Notes: generated by a model not told the origin, from the sequence alone. DNA of 39,438 nucleotides from an uncultured Flavobacteriaceae bacterium (GCA_937923515.1 CALDUF010000090.1:1-39438); one strand, 5' to 3'. Shown: positions 23,258-33,334, counted from the stretch's first letter. Translations and numbers: made by a program.

Positions 23258-25057
23258 ATGAACAACATAAAGAACATTGCGATAATTGCTCACGTAGATC
23301 ATGGTAAAACTACATTGGTTGATAAAATTATGTACCATTGCCAACTATTTCGTGAAAATGAAAATACGGGTGATTTAATTCTAGATAACAACGATTTAGA
23401 GCGCGAAAGAGGTATTACAATTACGTCTAAAAATGTTTCTGTAATTTATAAAGATACCAAAATTAATATTATAGATACGCCTGGTCACGCCGATTTTGGT
23501 GGAGAGGTAGAGCGTGTTTTAAATATGGCTGATGGTGTGTTGTTGTTGGTGGATGCTTTTGAAGGGCCAATGCCGCAAACGCGTTTTGTATTGCAAAAAG
23601 CTATTGATTTAGGTTTGAAACCGTGTGTGGTTGTAAATAAAGTTGACAAGGAAAATTGTACACCAGATGAGGTACATGAAAAGGTATTTGATTTAATGTT
23701 TGAATTAGGTGCTGAGGAGTGGCAATTAGATTTTCCAACAGTATATGGCTCTGCTAAGAACAACTGGATGAGCGACGACTGGCAAAATGAAACAGAGAAT
23801 ATTGAGCCACTGCTTGATATGGTTATAGAACATATACCTGCGCCAAAGATTGAAGCGGGCACTACGCAAATGTTAATTACATCTTTAGATTTTTCTTCTT
23901 TTACTGGAAGAATTGCTATTGGGCGATTAACGCGTGGGGAATTGAAAGTTGGTCAAAACATTTCTTTAGTGAAAAGAGATGCAAGTATTGTGAAATCTAA
24001 AATTAAAGAATTACATACATTTGAAGGTTTAGGGAGAAAGAAAGTTGAAAGTGTACAAACTGGAGATATTTGTGCTATTGTTGGTTTAGAAGGTTTTGAA
24101 ATTGGTGATACTGTTGCCGATTGGGAAACTCCTGAAGGTTTAAAAACCATTGCAATTGATGAGCCAACGATGAGTATGTTATTTACTATTAACGATTCGC
24201 CTTTCTTTGGTAAAGATGGTAAGTATGTAACCTCTAGACACATTAAAGATAGATTAACCAAAGAATTAGAAAAGAATTTAGCGCTTAAAGTTGAAGAAAC
24301 CGATAGTGCAGATAAGTTTATGGTTTTTGGTCGTGGTGTATTACACTTATCGGTTTTAATTGAAACGATGCGTCGCGAAGGTTATGAGTTACAAATAGGG
24401 CAGCCCCAAGTAATTATAAAAACTATTGATGGTGTAAAATGTGAGCCTGTTGAAGAAATGACCATTGATTTACCAGAAACCGTTTCTGGAAAAGCTATTG
24501 AAATGGTAACGATGCGTAAAGGTGAAATGCTAAGTATGGAAGCCAAAGGCGAGCGTATGGTTTGTGAATTTATTATTCCTTCAAGAGGAATTATTGGTTT
24601 GCGTAATCAATTATTAACTGCTACTGCTGGAGAAGCTATTATGGCGCACCGTTTTAAAGAATACCAACCGTTAAAAGGTGGTATTCCTGAGCGCCAAAAC
24701 GGATCTTTAGTGTCAATGGAAAAAGGGCAAGCCATTCCTTATTCAATTGATAAATTACAAGATAGAGGTAAGTTTTTTGTTGACCCAGGTGAAGATATTT
24801 ATGAAGGACAGGTTATTGGAGAAAATTCGCGTGGTGATGATATGACGGTAAATGTTACTAAAACTAAAAAGTTAAGTAATGTACGGTCATCTGGTGCAGA
24901 CGATAAAGCTAAAATTGTACCCGCTATTAAATTTTCTTTAGAAGAAGCACTAGAATATATTCAAAAAGATGAATATGTTGAGGTAACACCCAACCACTTA
25001 CGCATAAGAAAAATATACTTGACAGAAGTTGAGCGTAAACGTAATAAGTCTATTTAA
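23258..25057 (+). CDS. typA: Ribosome-associated GTPase TypA/BipA
   Basis: This 599-residue translational GTPase binds the ribosome and supports growth under stress or cold and subunit assembly. The G domain shows AHVDHGKTTL (residues 11-20), RGITITSKN (switch I), DTPGHADF and NKVDKEN. Domain II follows (TGRIAIGRLTRGELK), then the EF-G-like domain III and V and the C-terminal BipA-specific domain ending near LRIRKIYLTEVERKR. The length is standard. Its stop codon overlaps the next start by one base (TAATG), implying coupling. Confidence 0.97.
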   Translation: MNNIKNIAIIAHVDHGKTTLVDKIMYHCQLFRENENTGDLILDNNDLERERGITITSKNVSVIYKDTKINIIDTPGHADFGGEVERVLNMADGVLLLVDAFEGPMPQTRFVLQKAIDLGLKPCVVVNKVDKENCTPDEVHEKVFDLMFELGAEEWQLDFPTVYGSAKNNWMSDDWQNETENIEPLLDMVIEHIPAPKIEAGTTQMLITSLDFSSFTGRIAIGRLTRGELKVGQNISLVKRDASIVKSKIKELHTFEGLGRKKVESVQTGDICAIVGLEGFEIGDTVADWETPEGLKTIAIDEPTMSMLFTINDSPFFGKDGKYVTSRHIKDRLTKELEKNLALKVEETDSADKFMVFGRGVLHLSVLIETMRREGYELQIGQPQVIIKTIDGVKCEPVEEMTIDLPETVSGKAIEMVTMRKGEMLSMEAKGERMVCEFIIPSRGIIGLRNQLLTATAGEAIMAHRFKEYQPLKGGIPERQNGSLVSMEKGQAIPYSIDKLQDRGKFFVDPGEDIYEGQVIGENSRGDDMTVNVTKTKKLSNVRSSGADDKAKIVPAIKFSLEEALEYIQKDEYVEVTPNHLRIRKIYLTEVERKRNKSI

Positions 25058-25284
25058 TGACTTTTCTAGGAATTGAAACAGTAGAATGGTTAGGCTATGC
25101 AGCTATGGCTACTGTTTTAATTTCTTTTTTAATGAAATCTATATTTAAATTAAGGCTTGTAAATACTCTAGGTTGTTTACTGTTTGTAATTTATGGATTT
25201 TCTTTAACCCCCATTTCTAAGCCAATTATAATTACAAACGTTGCTATTTTGGTAATTAATCTATACAATATTTTAAAAAAGTAA
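25057..25284 (+). CDS. YgjV-like small membrane protein
   Basis: This 75-residue protein has two or three transmembrane helices (YAAMATVLISFLMKS, TLGCLLFVIYGFSL, IIITNVAILVINLYNIL), with the pattern of the YgjV/inner-membrane-protein family; the function is unknown. It overlaps typA by one base. The database label uroporphyrinogen decarboxylase sometimes given to such short proteins has no support in the sequence. Confidence 0.75.
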   Translation: MTFLGIETVEWLGYAAMATVLISFLMKSIFKLRLVNTLGCLLFVIYGFSLTPISKPIIITNVAILVINLYNILKK

Positions 25285-25405
25285 TTTACTTTTTCGTGTA
25301 GATAGCGAACAATAATTACCTTTAGATACGTTTTGTATATTTGACTACCAATAAACTATGAGGGGTTATTAGTTTTTTGGTTGCTTTAGAAACCAATCTT
25401 ATCTT

Positions 25406-26710
25406 TTGAAAAACTTAATAAGCTATATAAATAGTAAAGTACTTGTAAAAATAACATCTTTAAAAACAGCTGCTGTTTTTACAAGAATAATTGCCGGTAT
25501 TCTTACATCAAAAGCTATTGCGGTATTTATAGGCGCTGAAGGGTTAGCACTAGTTGGAAACCTTAGAAATTTTGTAGCTTCAACCCAAACTATAGCTACT
25601 TTAGGGTTTTACAAGGGTGTTGTTAAGTATGTTAACGATTTTAAGAATGATTTAGTAAAGCTAAGTAAAACGCTATCTACAGCATACTACATAGGGTTTA
25701 TAACCACAATTGTAATGTCTTTTTACTGCTACTTTAATGCAGAAACAATTAACGAATTAATTTTTCCTACCTATAATAACTACATATACATCATAAAGAT
25801 TTTTGCAATTGTATTACCTTTTTATGCTTTAAATATGTTTTCGTTTTCTATAATGAATGGATTTTCTAAGTATAAAATCCTTATCATTATTAACATTATA
25901 GGTCAAGTTTTAGGGTTGAGTATTGCATTACTTTTAATTTATCAAAAGAATTTAGATGGTGCTTTAATATCAGTTGCAATTTCAGAATCGCTTATTTTCT
26001 TGATAACCTTAGTAGGTATTACTAATAGAAAGAGCTTAGTGCCTTTAATTAGTGTAAATAACGTGAGTTTATCATATATAAAGAAATTGAGCTCGTACAC
26101 AGGTATGGCATTGTTTCCTGCAATTATTCTGCCTTTGGTAATTTTGGCAATACGCTCGCATATTATAGATACAATTGGCTATAAGGACGCAGGTTTTTGG
26201 GAAGCCATGTTACGTATTTCTAAATACTATTTAATGCTAGTAAGCTCTTTGTTAGGGTTATATATTATTCCAAGATTTTCTGAAATAAAAGATATTGCTA
26301 CATTTAAAAAAGAGGTGTTTTCTTTATACAAATCAGTAATACCATATTTTGCACTTGGGTTGTTATTAATATATTTATTAAAACCATTTATAGTTTGGGT
26401 TGTTTTTACAAAAGAATTTGAACCTGTAGAGGATTTATTTTTATGGCAACTATTAGGTGATTTTGTTAAGGTGCTTTCAATGATTATTGCATACCAATTT
26501 TTAGCAAAAAAAATGTTTTGGCATTATATTATTACAGAAGCTTTTTTGGTAGTAATATTATATACTACAAGTATTTACTTTATTAAAATTTACGGAGTTA
26601 AAGGCGCAGTAATAGGACATTTTGTTAGCTATTTAATGTACTATGGTGTCATCTTACTTATTTTTGGAAGCTCACTTTTTGGTGTAGAGTCTGATAAAAC
26701 TATTAAATAA
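25406..26710 (+). CDS. Wzx-type O-antigen/lipid-linked glycan flippase 1
   Basis: This 434-residue polytopic protein, with about 12 helices, belongs to the MATE/MVF-like polysaccharide flippases (O-antigen translocase, WzxE-like): FIGAEGLALVGNLRNF near residue 45, GFWEAMLRIS near residue 270, and LWQLLGDFVKVLSMIIAYQFLA (from about 350). It would move an undecaprenyl-linked oligosaccharide across the inner membrane. It starts at TTG, as no in-frame ATG gives a normal family N-terminus. The next gene is a paralogue, directly adjacent with no gap. Confidence 0.88.
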   Translation: MKNLISYINSKVLVKITSLKTAAVFTRIIAGILTSKAIAVFIGAEGLALVGNLRNFVASTQTIATLGFYKGVVKYVNDFKNDLVKLSKTLSTAYYIGFITTIVMSFYCYFNAETINELIFPTYNNYIYIIKIFAIVLPFYALNMFSFSIMNGFSKYKILIIINIIGQVLGLSIALLLIYQKNLDGALISVAISESLIFLITLVGITNRKSLVPLISVNNVSLSYIKKLSSYTGMALFPAIILPLVILAIRSHIIDTIGYKDAGFWEAMLRISKYYLMLVSSLLGLYIIPRFSEIKDIATFKKEVFSLYKSVIPYFALGLLLIYLLKPFIVWVVFTKEFEPVEDLFLWQLLGDFVKVLSMIIAYQFLAKKMFWHYIITEAFLVVILYTTSIYFIKIYGVKGAVIGHFVSYLMYYGVILLIFGSSLFGVESDKTIK

Positions 26711-28000
26711 GTGCTAAAAAAACTTTTAGAAAACGCATTTGTAAAAGTTGTTTCTTACAACGGCATCGTTGTTTTTAGTAAAATTGTGGCATCATTTGTT
26801 ATTTCAAAGGTTAGTGCCATCTATTTAGGCCCAAGTGGATATGCCGTTATAGGTAATTTGCGAAATTTATTGCAAGGTGTATTTGGTATTACTGGCACAG
26901 GTTTTGGCAGTGGAGTAGTTAAATATGTAGCTGAAAGCAAAACAGACAAAAAACAACTGCGTTTGGTAGTATCGTCTGCTATTACTTTAAGTTTTTGCTT
27001 ATCACTTTTTATAGGAATATTGTTATTTGTTTTTTCTAATTATATAAGCGAAACTGTATTATTAGATAAAAAATGGTCTTTCGTTATCAAGTACCTGGCA
27101 GTTTTACTTCCTATAGCTTCTTTAAGTTTTCTTGTAGTTTTTATTGTTAACGGTCTACAAAATTTTAAACTGTACACGAAACTTGTTGTGCTAACTAATA
27201 TTCTAAATGCTTTACTAAGCTTTTTGTTTATCTTTTTCTTTAATCTTAAAGGCGCGTTATTAGCTGCTTTTGTAGTGCCAACTTTAAGCTTTTTTACGAG
27301 TTTAGTTTTTAAAGATGTTAGGGTTTTATTAGGCAATATTTACGATTATATAAAGCATACATCAATAGGCGTTATTAAATCTGTTGGAACATATATAGCT
27401 ATGGCTACCTATTCAGCCATTTTAATTAGTGTGTCTTATTTTTTAATTAGGAACAAAATAATTTTCAATTTAGATATAGAAACAGCTGGTCTATGGGAAG
27501 CAATGCATAAAATTTCATCGTTTTACATGATGTTTTTTTCATCTTTGTTTACTTTATATCTATTACCCAAGTTAGCAGAGAACAAAACTATTTTTGGGTA
27601 TAATACGATTATGAAGTCTTATTTTGGGTATTTAATTCCCTTTACGCTCGCCACTTTTATAGTGTTGCTTTTCTTAAAAACGGTGATCATACAATTATTT
27701 TTAACCAAAGAATTTGAGAGTATTGGGCAGTTTTTTTACTTGCAGTTAATAGGTGATTTTTTAAAGGTTATTGCCTTTTCTTTAGCATATCAATTTCATG
27801 CAAAAAAAATGGTAAAGCTTTATATAATTTCTGATACCATTTTATATGTTACGTTTTATGTATTGAGTTTGTATTTAATAGATGTTTACGCAATATATGG
27901 TGTTTTTTATGCTTATATTTTTAGCGTATTTTTATACTTAATAGTAGTAATAGTTTCGTTGTATTTTAACAACTCTAAATACTTGCAGGTTAATGTTTAA
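26711..28000 (+). CDS. Wzx-type O-antigen/lipid-linked glycan flippase 2
   Basis: This 429-residue protein is a paralogue of the preceding gene, with the same landmarks: YLGPSGYAVIGNLRNL, GLWEAMHKIS and LQLIGDFLKVIAFSLAYQFHAKKM. Its GTG start directly follows the TAA of flippase 1, and its end overlaps the next gene by 8 bp. The two could handle different glycans or work together; the sequence alone does not decide. Confidence 0.88.
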   Translation: MLKKLLENAFVKVVSYNGIVVFSKIVASFVISKVSAIYLGPSGYAVIGNLRNLLQGVFGITGTGFGSGVVKYVAESKTDKKQLRLVVSSAITLSFCLSLFIGILLFVFSNYISETVLLDKKWSFVIKYLAVLLPIASLSFLVVFIVNGLQNFKLYTKLVVLTNILNALLSFLFIFFFNLKGALLAAFVVPTLSFFTSLVFKDVRVLLGNIYDYIKHTSIGVIKSVGTYIAMATYSAILISVSYFLIRNKIIFNLDIETAGLWEAMHKISSFYMMFFSSLFTLYLLPKLAENKTIFGYNTIMKSYFGYLIPFTLATFIVLLFLKTVIIQLFLTKEFESIGQFFYLQLIGDFLKVIAFSLAYQFHAKKMVKLYIISDTILYVTFYVLSLYLIDVYAIYGVFYAYIFSVFLYLIVVIVSLYFNNSKYLQVNV

Positions 28001-29546
28001 AAATATCAATACCATAGCACTTTTAGTTTTTCCGTTAGTGCTTAAATATGTGTTTTTGCTTTGTTTTATAGATTGGGCATTGTTTGATATTCAAGATGTA
28101 CTAGAAGATGTTTGTTTTGTAATACTTATGGGATTACTTATTTATAGCGACCTAAGAACAAAGCAATTTTTTAAAGACACACTTCTAATGCTATACCTCT
28201 TATATTTAGTAATAGAAACTACCTCTTACATGGCAGTGTCATCAAATTTTTCTTCATCGTTCATGTACTTACTGTTGGAATCAAATCCTGATGAAATAAA
28301 AGAGTTTTCTTCGGCGTACGTAAGTTTACCAATTGTATTATTTATACTCATACTTGTTATTTTTTTCTTTAAAATTAGAAAAATACACTTCAAAAATCAC
28401 TTTAAACACCGTAATGTTATAAGTGTTGTTGGTGTAGTATTAACCATTTTTATTCTAAAATTTTCTGGACTTATAGAAAGTAATGCATACCATAACATGG
28501 TAAGAGGTACATACGGTTACATAGATTTACAGAATAGTATTAAATTTAGTAATAACCTTAAGAAAGAAGATATTAATATAACCTTAAAAAATGAGGTTTT
28601 AGTTGTGGTTCTTGGAGAATCTACAGCTAGAAGACACATGCAAATTTATGGATACAAAAGAGAGACAACTCCAAAGCTAAATGCTATAAAGAACGCGCTT
28701 TATGTATATGACAATGTAATTTCTACAGACGTTTTTACTTTAAAATCGGTTCCAAAAATAATTACATCAATAGACATAGAAACTAATAATGAGTTTAATA
28801 TACATATTGTAGAATTATTTAACGCTGCTGGATATGATACATACTGGCTGTCTAATCAACGCCCTATTAGTTATCATGATAATGCAATTAGTAAAATAGC
28901 GTCATCATCAAAATGGTTTAAGTTTTACAATCATTTAAAGGATAAACATGCATTGGTATTAGATGAGGTGTTATTACCAGATTATCAAAAAATTCTAAAA
29001 AAAGCAGGTAAAAAAGTCATATTTATTCGGCTAATAGGTACACATTTTGATTATAATAAACGATATCCTAAAGCGTATAATAGATTTGCATTACATGATG
29101 AGGGTGTTTCTAAAGAGGATGTAATGAATGATGAATATGATAATGCAGTGTTATATAATGATTATATCGTATCAGAGTTAATACGATTGTTAGAAGTGCA
29201 AAATCAAAAAAGTGCATTGTTATACGTGTCTGATCATGGAGAGAATATTTATGATGATACAGATTTTTTTGGACGCTCAGAAGAAGTTTTAACAAAAAGC
29301 ATGTTCGAAATTCCTTTTATATTATGGACCTCAAAGTATTTTGAGTATCCAGATGATTTTATTTATAAACCAAATAGAAAATTTATGGCAGACCATACAT
29401 TTGAAAGTATTGGTCATGTTTTTGGAGTAGCGCACAAAACGATGAATTCTCAAAGAAGTATTTTTAGTAGCTCTTTTGAAAATAGAACAAGAAAAGTTAT
29501 TGATAAAATAGATTTTGATACCTATTTCAACACGCAAGATGAGTAA
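27993..29546 (+). CDS. Phosphoethanolamine transferase-like (EptA/CptA superfamily)
   Basis: This 517-residue protein has a membrane-spanning N-terminal half (about five helices to residue 160) and a periplasmic sulfatase-fold domain. The nucleophile region GESTARRHMQIYGYKRETTP (about residues 208-227) holds the metal-binding Glu and Thr, and YVSDHGENIYDD carries the second metal site. The form GEST-R-x-x-M-x-x-Y-G-Y is closest to the CptA/EptC branch. The likely role is adding phosphoethanolamine to a lipid A, core or surface glycan acceptor. The N-terminal part diverges from well-studied members, so the exact acceptor is unknown. Confidence 0.86.
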   Translation: MFKNINTIALLVFPLVLKYVFLLCFIDWALFDIQDVLEDVCFVILMGLLIYSDLRTKQFFKDTLLMLYLLYLVIETTSYMAVSSNFSSSFMYLLLESNPDEIKEFSSAYVSLPIVLFILILVIFFFKIRKIHFKNHFKHRNVISVVGVVLTIFILKFSGLIESNAYHNMVRGTYGYIDLQNSIKFSNNLKKEDINITLKNEVLVVVLGESTARRHMQIYGYKRETTPKLNAIKNALYVYDNVISTDVFTLKSVPKIITSIDIETNNEFNIHIVELFNAAGYDTYWLSNQRPISYHDNAISKIASSSKWFKFYNHLKDKHALVLDEVLLPDYQKILKKAGKKVIFIRLIGTHFDYNKRYPKAYNRFALHDEGVSKEDVMNDEYDNAVLYNDYIVSELIRLLEVQNQKSALLYVSDHGENIYDDTDFFGRSEEVLTKSMFEIPFILWTSKYFEYPDDFIYKPNRKFMADHTFESIGHVFGVAHKTMNSQRSIFSSSFENRTRKVIDKIDFDTYFNTQDE

Positions 29547-30612
29547 AAAAATATGTTTATTGGTAACAAGTTTAAGTTCTGGTGGTGCAGAAAAGGTTGC
29601 TGCAAACATGTCGGTGTCTTTAAGTAATAGAGGTTATGCTGTTACCATTGTGTCTATGCAAAACAACATAACGTACAACTATAGTGGCGACTTGTACAAT
29701 TTTGGATTGGTTAAAGAAAAATATGGGAAACTTAAAGCCTTTTTTAAATTTAAAACCTTTTTCAAACAGCACGAATTTGATGTTATAATCGATCATCGTT
29801 TACGCAATAAATACATAAAAGAATTAGTGTTTTCTAAGCTTGTTTTTAACAGACTTAAGGTTGTTTACTGTGTACATAATTATCATTTACATTATTATTT
29901 TTCTTTTTTAAATACGCCTTGGTTAGCAAGAATTCCGCATGCAAAGCAACACAGTTTTGTTGCAGTATGTAATGCCATACAGCATCATCTAAAGCAAGAA
30001 CTTAGTATTACTAGTAAAGCTATTTATAACTATGTTAACACGTCTCAGTTATCAATACCAACTCAAATAAGCACTATACCAGAAAATTATATTATAGGTG
30101 TTGGAAGATTAACCAAAATAAAGCAATTTGATGTGCTCATTGAGAGTTATTTGCAGTCTGATTTGCCTCATCATAATATCAAACTTCTAATTTTGGGCGA
30201 TGGTCCAGAAAAGAAGAATTTAGAAGATTTAATTAACACATCTAGTTGTAAAGAACTTATAGAATTAAAGCCCTTTATAGAACAGCCTTACCCTTTAATA
30301 AAAAAAGCTAAAGCACTGGTGTTATCTAGTAAGTTTGAAGGTTTCCCTATGGTTTTATTAGAAGGTCTTGCGTTGCATACACCACTAATTGCTTTTGATT
30401 GTAAAAGTGGTCCTAACGAAATAATTACACATAATGTAGATGGTATATTAGTTGAAAATCAAAATAAACAAGAATTGATTTTAGCACTTAGCGCGCTATT
30501 AAATGAGGAATTCTACAAAAAAATAAAAGCAAATATGGCTCTCAATTCAGAGCGTTTTTCAGAAGATACGATTATTCAGGAATGGGAGAATGTTTTTGAT
30601 AACACTAAATAA
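29539..30612 (+). CDS. GT4-family glycosyltransferase
   Basis: This 357-residue GT-B enzyme begins with KICLLVTSLSSGGAEKVAANM (family N-terminal loop). Its C-terminal donor domain has GVGRLTKIKQFDVLI, LLILGDGPEKKNLE and the EGFPMVLLEGLALHTPLIA segment with the E-x7-E motif. It would add a sugar to a lipid-linked glycan on the cytoplasmic face. I chose the ATG at 29539, which overlaps the preceding stop by 8 bp; an upstream in-frame ATG at 29515 would add eight residues. Its end overlaps the convergent glycosyltransferase gene by 37 bp. Confidence 0.9.
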   Translation: MSKKICLLVTSLSSGGAEKVAANMSVSLSNRGYAVTIVSMQNNITYNYSGDLYNFGLVKEKYGKLKAFFKFKTFFKQHEFDVIIDHRLRNKYIKELVFSKLVFNRLKVVYCVHNYHLHYYFSFLNTPWLARIPHAKQHSFVAVCNAIQHHLKQELSITSKAIYNYVNTSQLSIPTQISTIPENYIIGVGRLTKIKQFDVLIESYLQSDLPHHNIKLLILGDGPEKKNLEDLINTSSCKELIELKPFIEQPYPLIKKAKALVLSSKFEGFPMVLLEGLALHTPLIAFDCKSGPNEIITHNVDGILVENQNKQELILALSALLNEEFYKKIKANMALNSERFSEDTIIQEWENVFDNTK

Positions 30613-31499
30613 ACCATCTTAAAGTAATAAAAAATAGGCGTTGGTAGGCTGTATTTAATTTTTTGAACAAAGGTTAAATTTGAAAATTCAATCTTAGATT
30701 TATACTCTTTTACTAATGTTGTATTGCGTTCCATTTTACTCAATACAAGAAGTTTAAAATAAATAAAATCAATATAAGGCTTAAGTGTTGCGGTGTTTTC
30801 TTTAGTTATATATTTTGAGTAATCGGGAATAATTCGCGCTCTTTTGGTGTTTGGAGCTGTCAATTGGTTTTCTATACCTTTTAAATAATACACCTTATCT
30901 TCTTTATAATGTACAAGTTTATATTTACTAAAACATCTTATAAAAAAATCTTCTTCTTCACCGTAATTTACAGTGTTGTTATAATAGCCTATAGATTCAA
31001 AAACGCTTTTTTCAATAACAATACTACTGTTTGAGAATATGTTTTTTTTGAATTTGAAATAATTAGAAATTGGTAGAACGCTTTTATTATCAAAAGGCGT
31101 TGCAGATAGATTAGCGTTTTGTTTTGGTCTTAAAATAGCAGACTGCGTTGTGAAAACTTTAGTAGCGGCATCAAGAGCGATAAGCTTGGTAATAGTATGT
31201 AAATAATCTTCATGCCATAAATCATCAGCATCTAAAAAGGCAATGTAATTGTAATTAGCATGTTTTATACCAGTATTTCTTGCAGATGATAATCCTTTAT
31301 TTTTTTGATGAATAATTGTAATGTAATCGCTCTTCATCTCCTCCACAACAGCAACACAGTTATCAGTACAGCCATCATTTACAATTATAATCTCAAAATT
31401 AGGGTAAGATTGTTGGAGTACACTGCGTATAGTATTTTTAATAAATTCCTCTTTGTTATAAAGAGGTATAACTACTGAGAAAAATGGATTTGACTGCAT
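30576..31499 (-). CDS. GT2-family glycosyltransferase
   Basis: This 307-residue GT-A enzyme has the GT2 layout: FSVVIPLYNKEEFI, IIIVNDGCTDN, NKGLSSARNTGI and the DxD-type AFLDADDLW (near residue 90). A final hydrophobic helix-like region suggests membrane contact. The donor and acceptor sugars are unknown. It lies 9 bp after another GT2 gene that follows ftsE by 2 bp, so the three form an operon on the minus strand. Its last codons overlap the convergent GT4 gene. Confidence 0.92.
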   Translation of the reverse strand: MQSNPFFSVVIPLYNKEEFIKNTIRSVLQQSYPNFEIIIVNDGCTDNCVAVVEEMKSDYITIIHQKNKGLSSARNTGIKHANYNYIAFLDADDLWHEDYLHTITKLIALDAATKVFTTQSAILRPKQNANLSATPFDNKSVLPISNYFKFKKNIFSNSSIVIEKSVFESIGYYNNTVNYGEEEDFFIRCFSKYKLVHYKEDKVYYLKGIENQLTAPNTKRARIIPDYSKYITKENTATLKPYIDFIYFKLLVLSKMERNTTLVKEYKSKIEFSNLTFVQKIKYSLPTPIFYYFKMVYLVLSKTFSHS

Positions 31500-31508
31500 A
31501 TTTTTAAA

Positions 31509-32396
31509 CTACGCTAAATCTTTATAACACATGTAAGATACCTTATAGAGTTGTAATAATAACATTTTTGGTGTGGTACCTGTTAAGTTTTTTTTAATAC
31601 TTGAATTAAAGGCTTTGTAAAACATACTAAAGAGTATGTTTAACTTATATTTTTTTAAAGTGCTGAATGTTTTAAGTAAGCTATTATCATGATAAAAATC
31701 AGGTTTATTATAATATAACCACAAAAGCTCAGCAACAGCATCCTCAATTTTTTTAAGGTATGTTATGTTGGTGTCTAAACCATGGTGTATTACTTCATTA
31801 TTTATATGGCTTACTGTTATATTTTCAGTTTTTAGTAGGGCTCCAAAATAATTGTCTAATCCGTAGCCTTTTCTTATAATTCTAGAATTTATGGTATTAA
31901 AAACCTGTTTTCGTATCAAAAAATTTGCAGAAATTACAATTCTGTAAGGCTTTAGATTTCGGGTTTGCGCATCAACTTCTTCATAAGTGCTACCATATTT
32001 CCATCTTAACATGTATTCTAGCTTTGGTGCAGTGTTTTCATAAGCAAAACCACCGTAAATAGCCTCTGCGCCCAAATGCATTGCAGCTACATAATCTTTT
32101 ATAAATGTATCTTTTTTGGGAAAAACATCTGCATCTAAAAATAAGAGCCAATTGTATGTTGCTTCATGCGCAAGCATATCACGGGCTGCGGTTCTCCCTA
32201 TATTGTTTTTAAAAATAATGCTTCTGCAGTGGTTGAGATTTTCAAGTTTAGAGTTGTTGTCTTTAACATAAGCAGTAGATCCGTCTTCTAGATATAAGAT
32301 TTCAAAAGTAATATGCTCAAGTACAGCTTGTCTATGAATCTCAAAAACCAATTTAGAGATCCTGTAATTGTATACTGGAATTAGTATTGAAAGCAT
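31509..32396 (-). CDS. GT2-family glycosyltransferase
   Basis: This 295-residue GT-A enzyme has LSILIPVYNYR, the EILYLEDGS segment, NNIGRTAARDML and the DxD motif LFLDADVFP (near residue 90). Its middle contains the conserved GGFAYENTAP and LIRKQVF segments, as in Bacteroidota glycan glycosyltransferases. It follows ftsE with a 2-bp gap and precedes a second GT2 gene. Confidence 0.9.
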   Translation of the reverse strand: MLSILIPVYNYRISKLVFEIHRQAVLEHITFEILYLEDGSTAYVKDNNSKLENLNHCRSIIFKNNIGRTAARDMLAHEATYNWLLFLDADVFPKKDTFIKDYVAAMHLGAEAIYGGFAYENTAPKLEYMLRWKYGSTYEEVDAQTRNLKPYRIVISANFLIRKQVFNTINSRIIRKGYGLDNYFGALLKTENITVSHINNEVIHHGLDTNITYLKKIEDAVAELLWLYYNKPDFYHDNSLLKTFSTLKKYKLNILFSMFYKAFNSSIKKNLTGTTPKMLLLQLYKVSYMCYKDLA

Positions 32397-32398
32397 AA

Positions 32399-33082
32399 TT
32401 ACCCTTTACGTTGCACCACTTCATACACCTGGTTTTCATCACATTTTAAAGTCTTACTAGGATACTTTAAAAGCAGAGCGTAATCGTGAGTAGCCATTAA
32501 TATGGTATTTCCATTTTTATTAATATCTTGAAGTACTTCCATGACTTCTACACTAGTTTGTGGATCTAGATTCCCCGTAGGTTCATCTGCTAAAATAAGT
32601 TCTGGGTTGTTTAATAAAGCACGTGCAATAGCCACGCGTTGCTGCTCTCCGCCAGAAAGCTCGTGTGGAAATTTAAAACCTTTAGTTTTCATGCCTACTT
32701 TGGTCAATACCTCTTCAACACGTTGGTTAATTTTATCTTTCTCTTTCCATCCAGTAGCTTTTAAAACAAAAATAAGATTGTCGTTAATAGTGCGATCTAT
32801 CAGTAATTTAAAATCTTGAAACACCACACCTAGTTTTCGTCTTAAAAACGGTATGTCTTTTTCTTTCAGTGTTTTTAAATCGTAATCCACAATAGCACCT
32901 TCGCCATCTTTTAAAGGTAAATCGCCGTAAAGCGTTTTCATAAAACTACTTTTTCCTGTGCCTGTTTTACCAATTAAGTACACAAATTCACCTTTATTTA
33001 TTTCAACATTAACGTTGGATAGCACTAGGCTTTCACCTTGATAAATAGAGGCATCTTTAAGATGTAAAATAATTTCAGACAT
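32399..33082 (-). CDS. ftsE: Cell-division ABC ATPase FtsE
   Basis: This 227-residue ATPase has Walker [10 protein letters not shown] (residues 38-46), Q-loop FQDFKLL, signature [15 protein letters not shown] and Walker [14 protein letters not shown], with the H-loop MATHDY. It would work with the membrane partner FtsX, which activates cell-wall amidases at division. FtsX is not adjacent; two glycosyltransferases follow instead. The identification as FtsE rather than a LolD/MacB-type ATPase rests on length and the FQDFKLL/TINDNL segment. It sits at the start of a three-gene operon. Confidence 0.9.
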   Translation of the reverse strand: MSEIILHLKDASIYQGESLVLSNVNVEINKGEFVYLIGKTGTGKSSFMKTLYGDLPLKDGEGAIVDYDLKTLKEKDIPFLRRKLGVVFQDFKLLIDRTINDNLIFVLKATGWKEKDKINQRVEEVLTKVGMKTKGFKFPHELSGGEQQRVAIARALLNNPELILADEPTGNLDPQTSVEVMEVLQDINKNGNTILMATHDYALLLKYPSKTLKCDENQVYEVVQRKG

Positions 33083-33326
33083 GTAAAACGTGTTTCAAAA
33101 TACAAGTTTAAAGCTTATAGTTTAAAGTACAAAGAACTATATTCTATTTCAATAACTAAACAATTTTAATTTTCTTGTAATATCATTACTTTTTTACACT
33201 TTTATGGCCCATTTTATAATTCTTGCACGATTGTTGCGTTATGGATAAAGACGATAAATAAAATGGTTTCTTTGGAAGCAATTAAATTTGTGTTTCTCGA
33301 AAATACAGGAATCAAAAACCTTTGTT

Positions 33327-33334
33327 TATCTTTG
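33327..33334 (+). promoter_or_regulatory. -7 box for the TPR-protein gene
   Basis: TATCTTTG fits TANNTTTG and lies 28 bp before the ATG. The upstream TTTG at 33287 is too far for the standard spacing, so only the -7 box is supported. The rest of the 280-bp gap is AT-rich with nothing else seen. Confidence 0.45.

Noticed and set aside
25057-25284. Uroporphyrinogen decarboxylase
   Set aside because: This name is attached to similar short membrane proteins, but a 75-residue hydrophobic protein cannot contain that enzyme's TIM barrel.
33204-33225. Possible sigma-54 promoter (TGGCCC ... TTGCAC) upstream of the TPR gene
   Set aside because: The distance between the GG and GC elements is 17 bp instead of the required 10.
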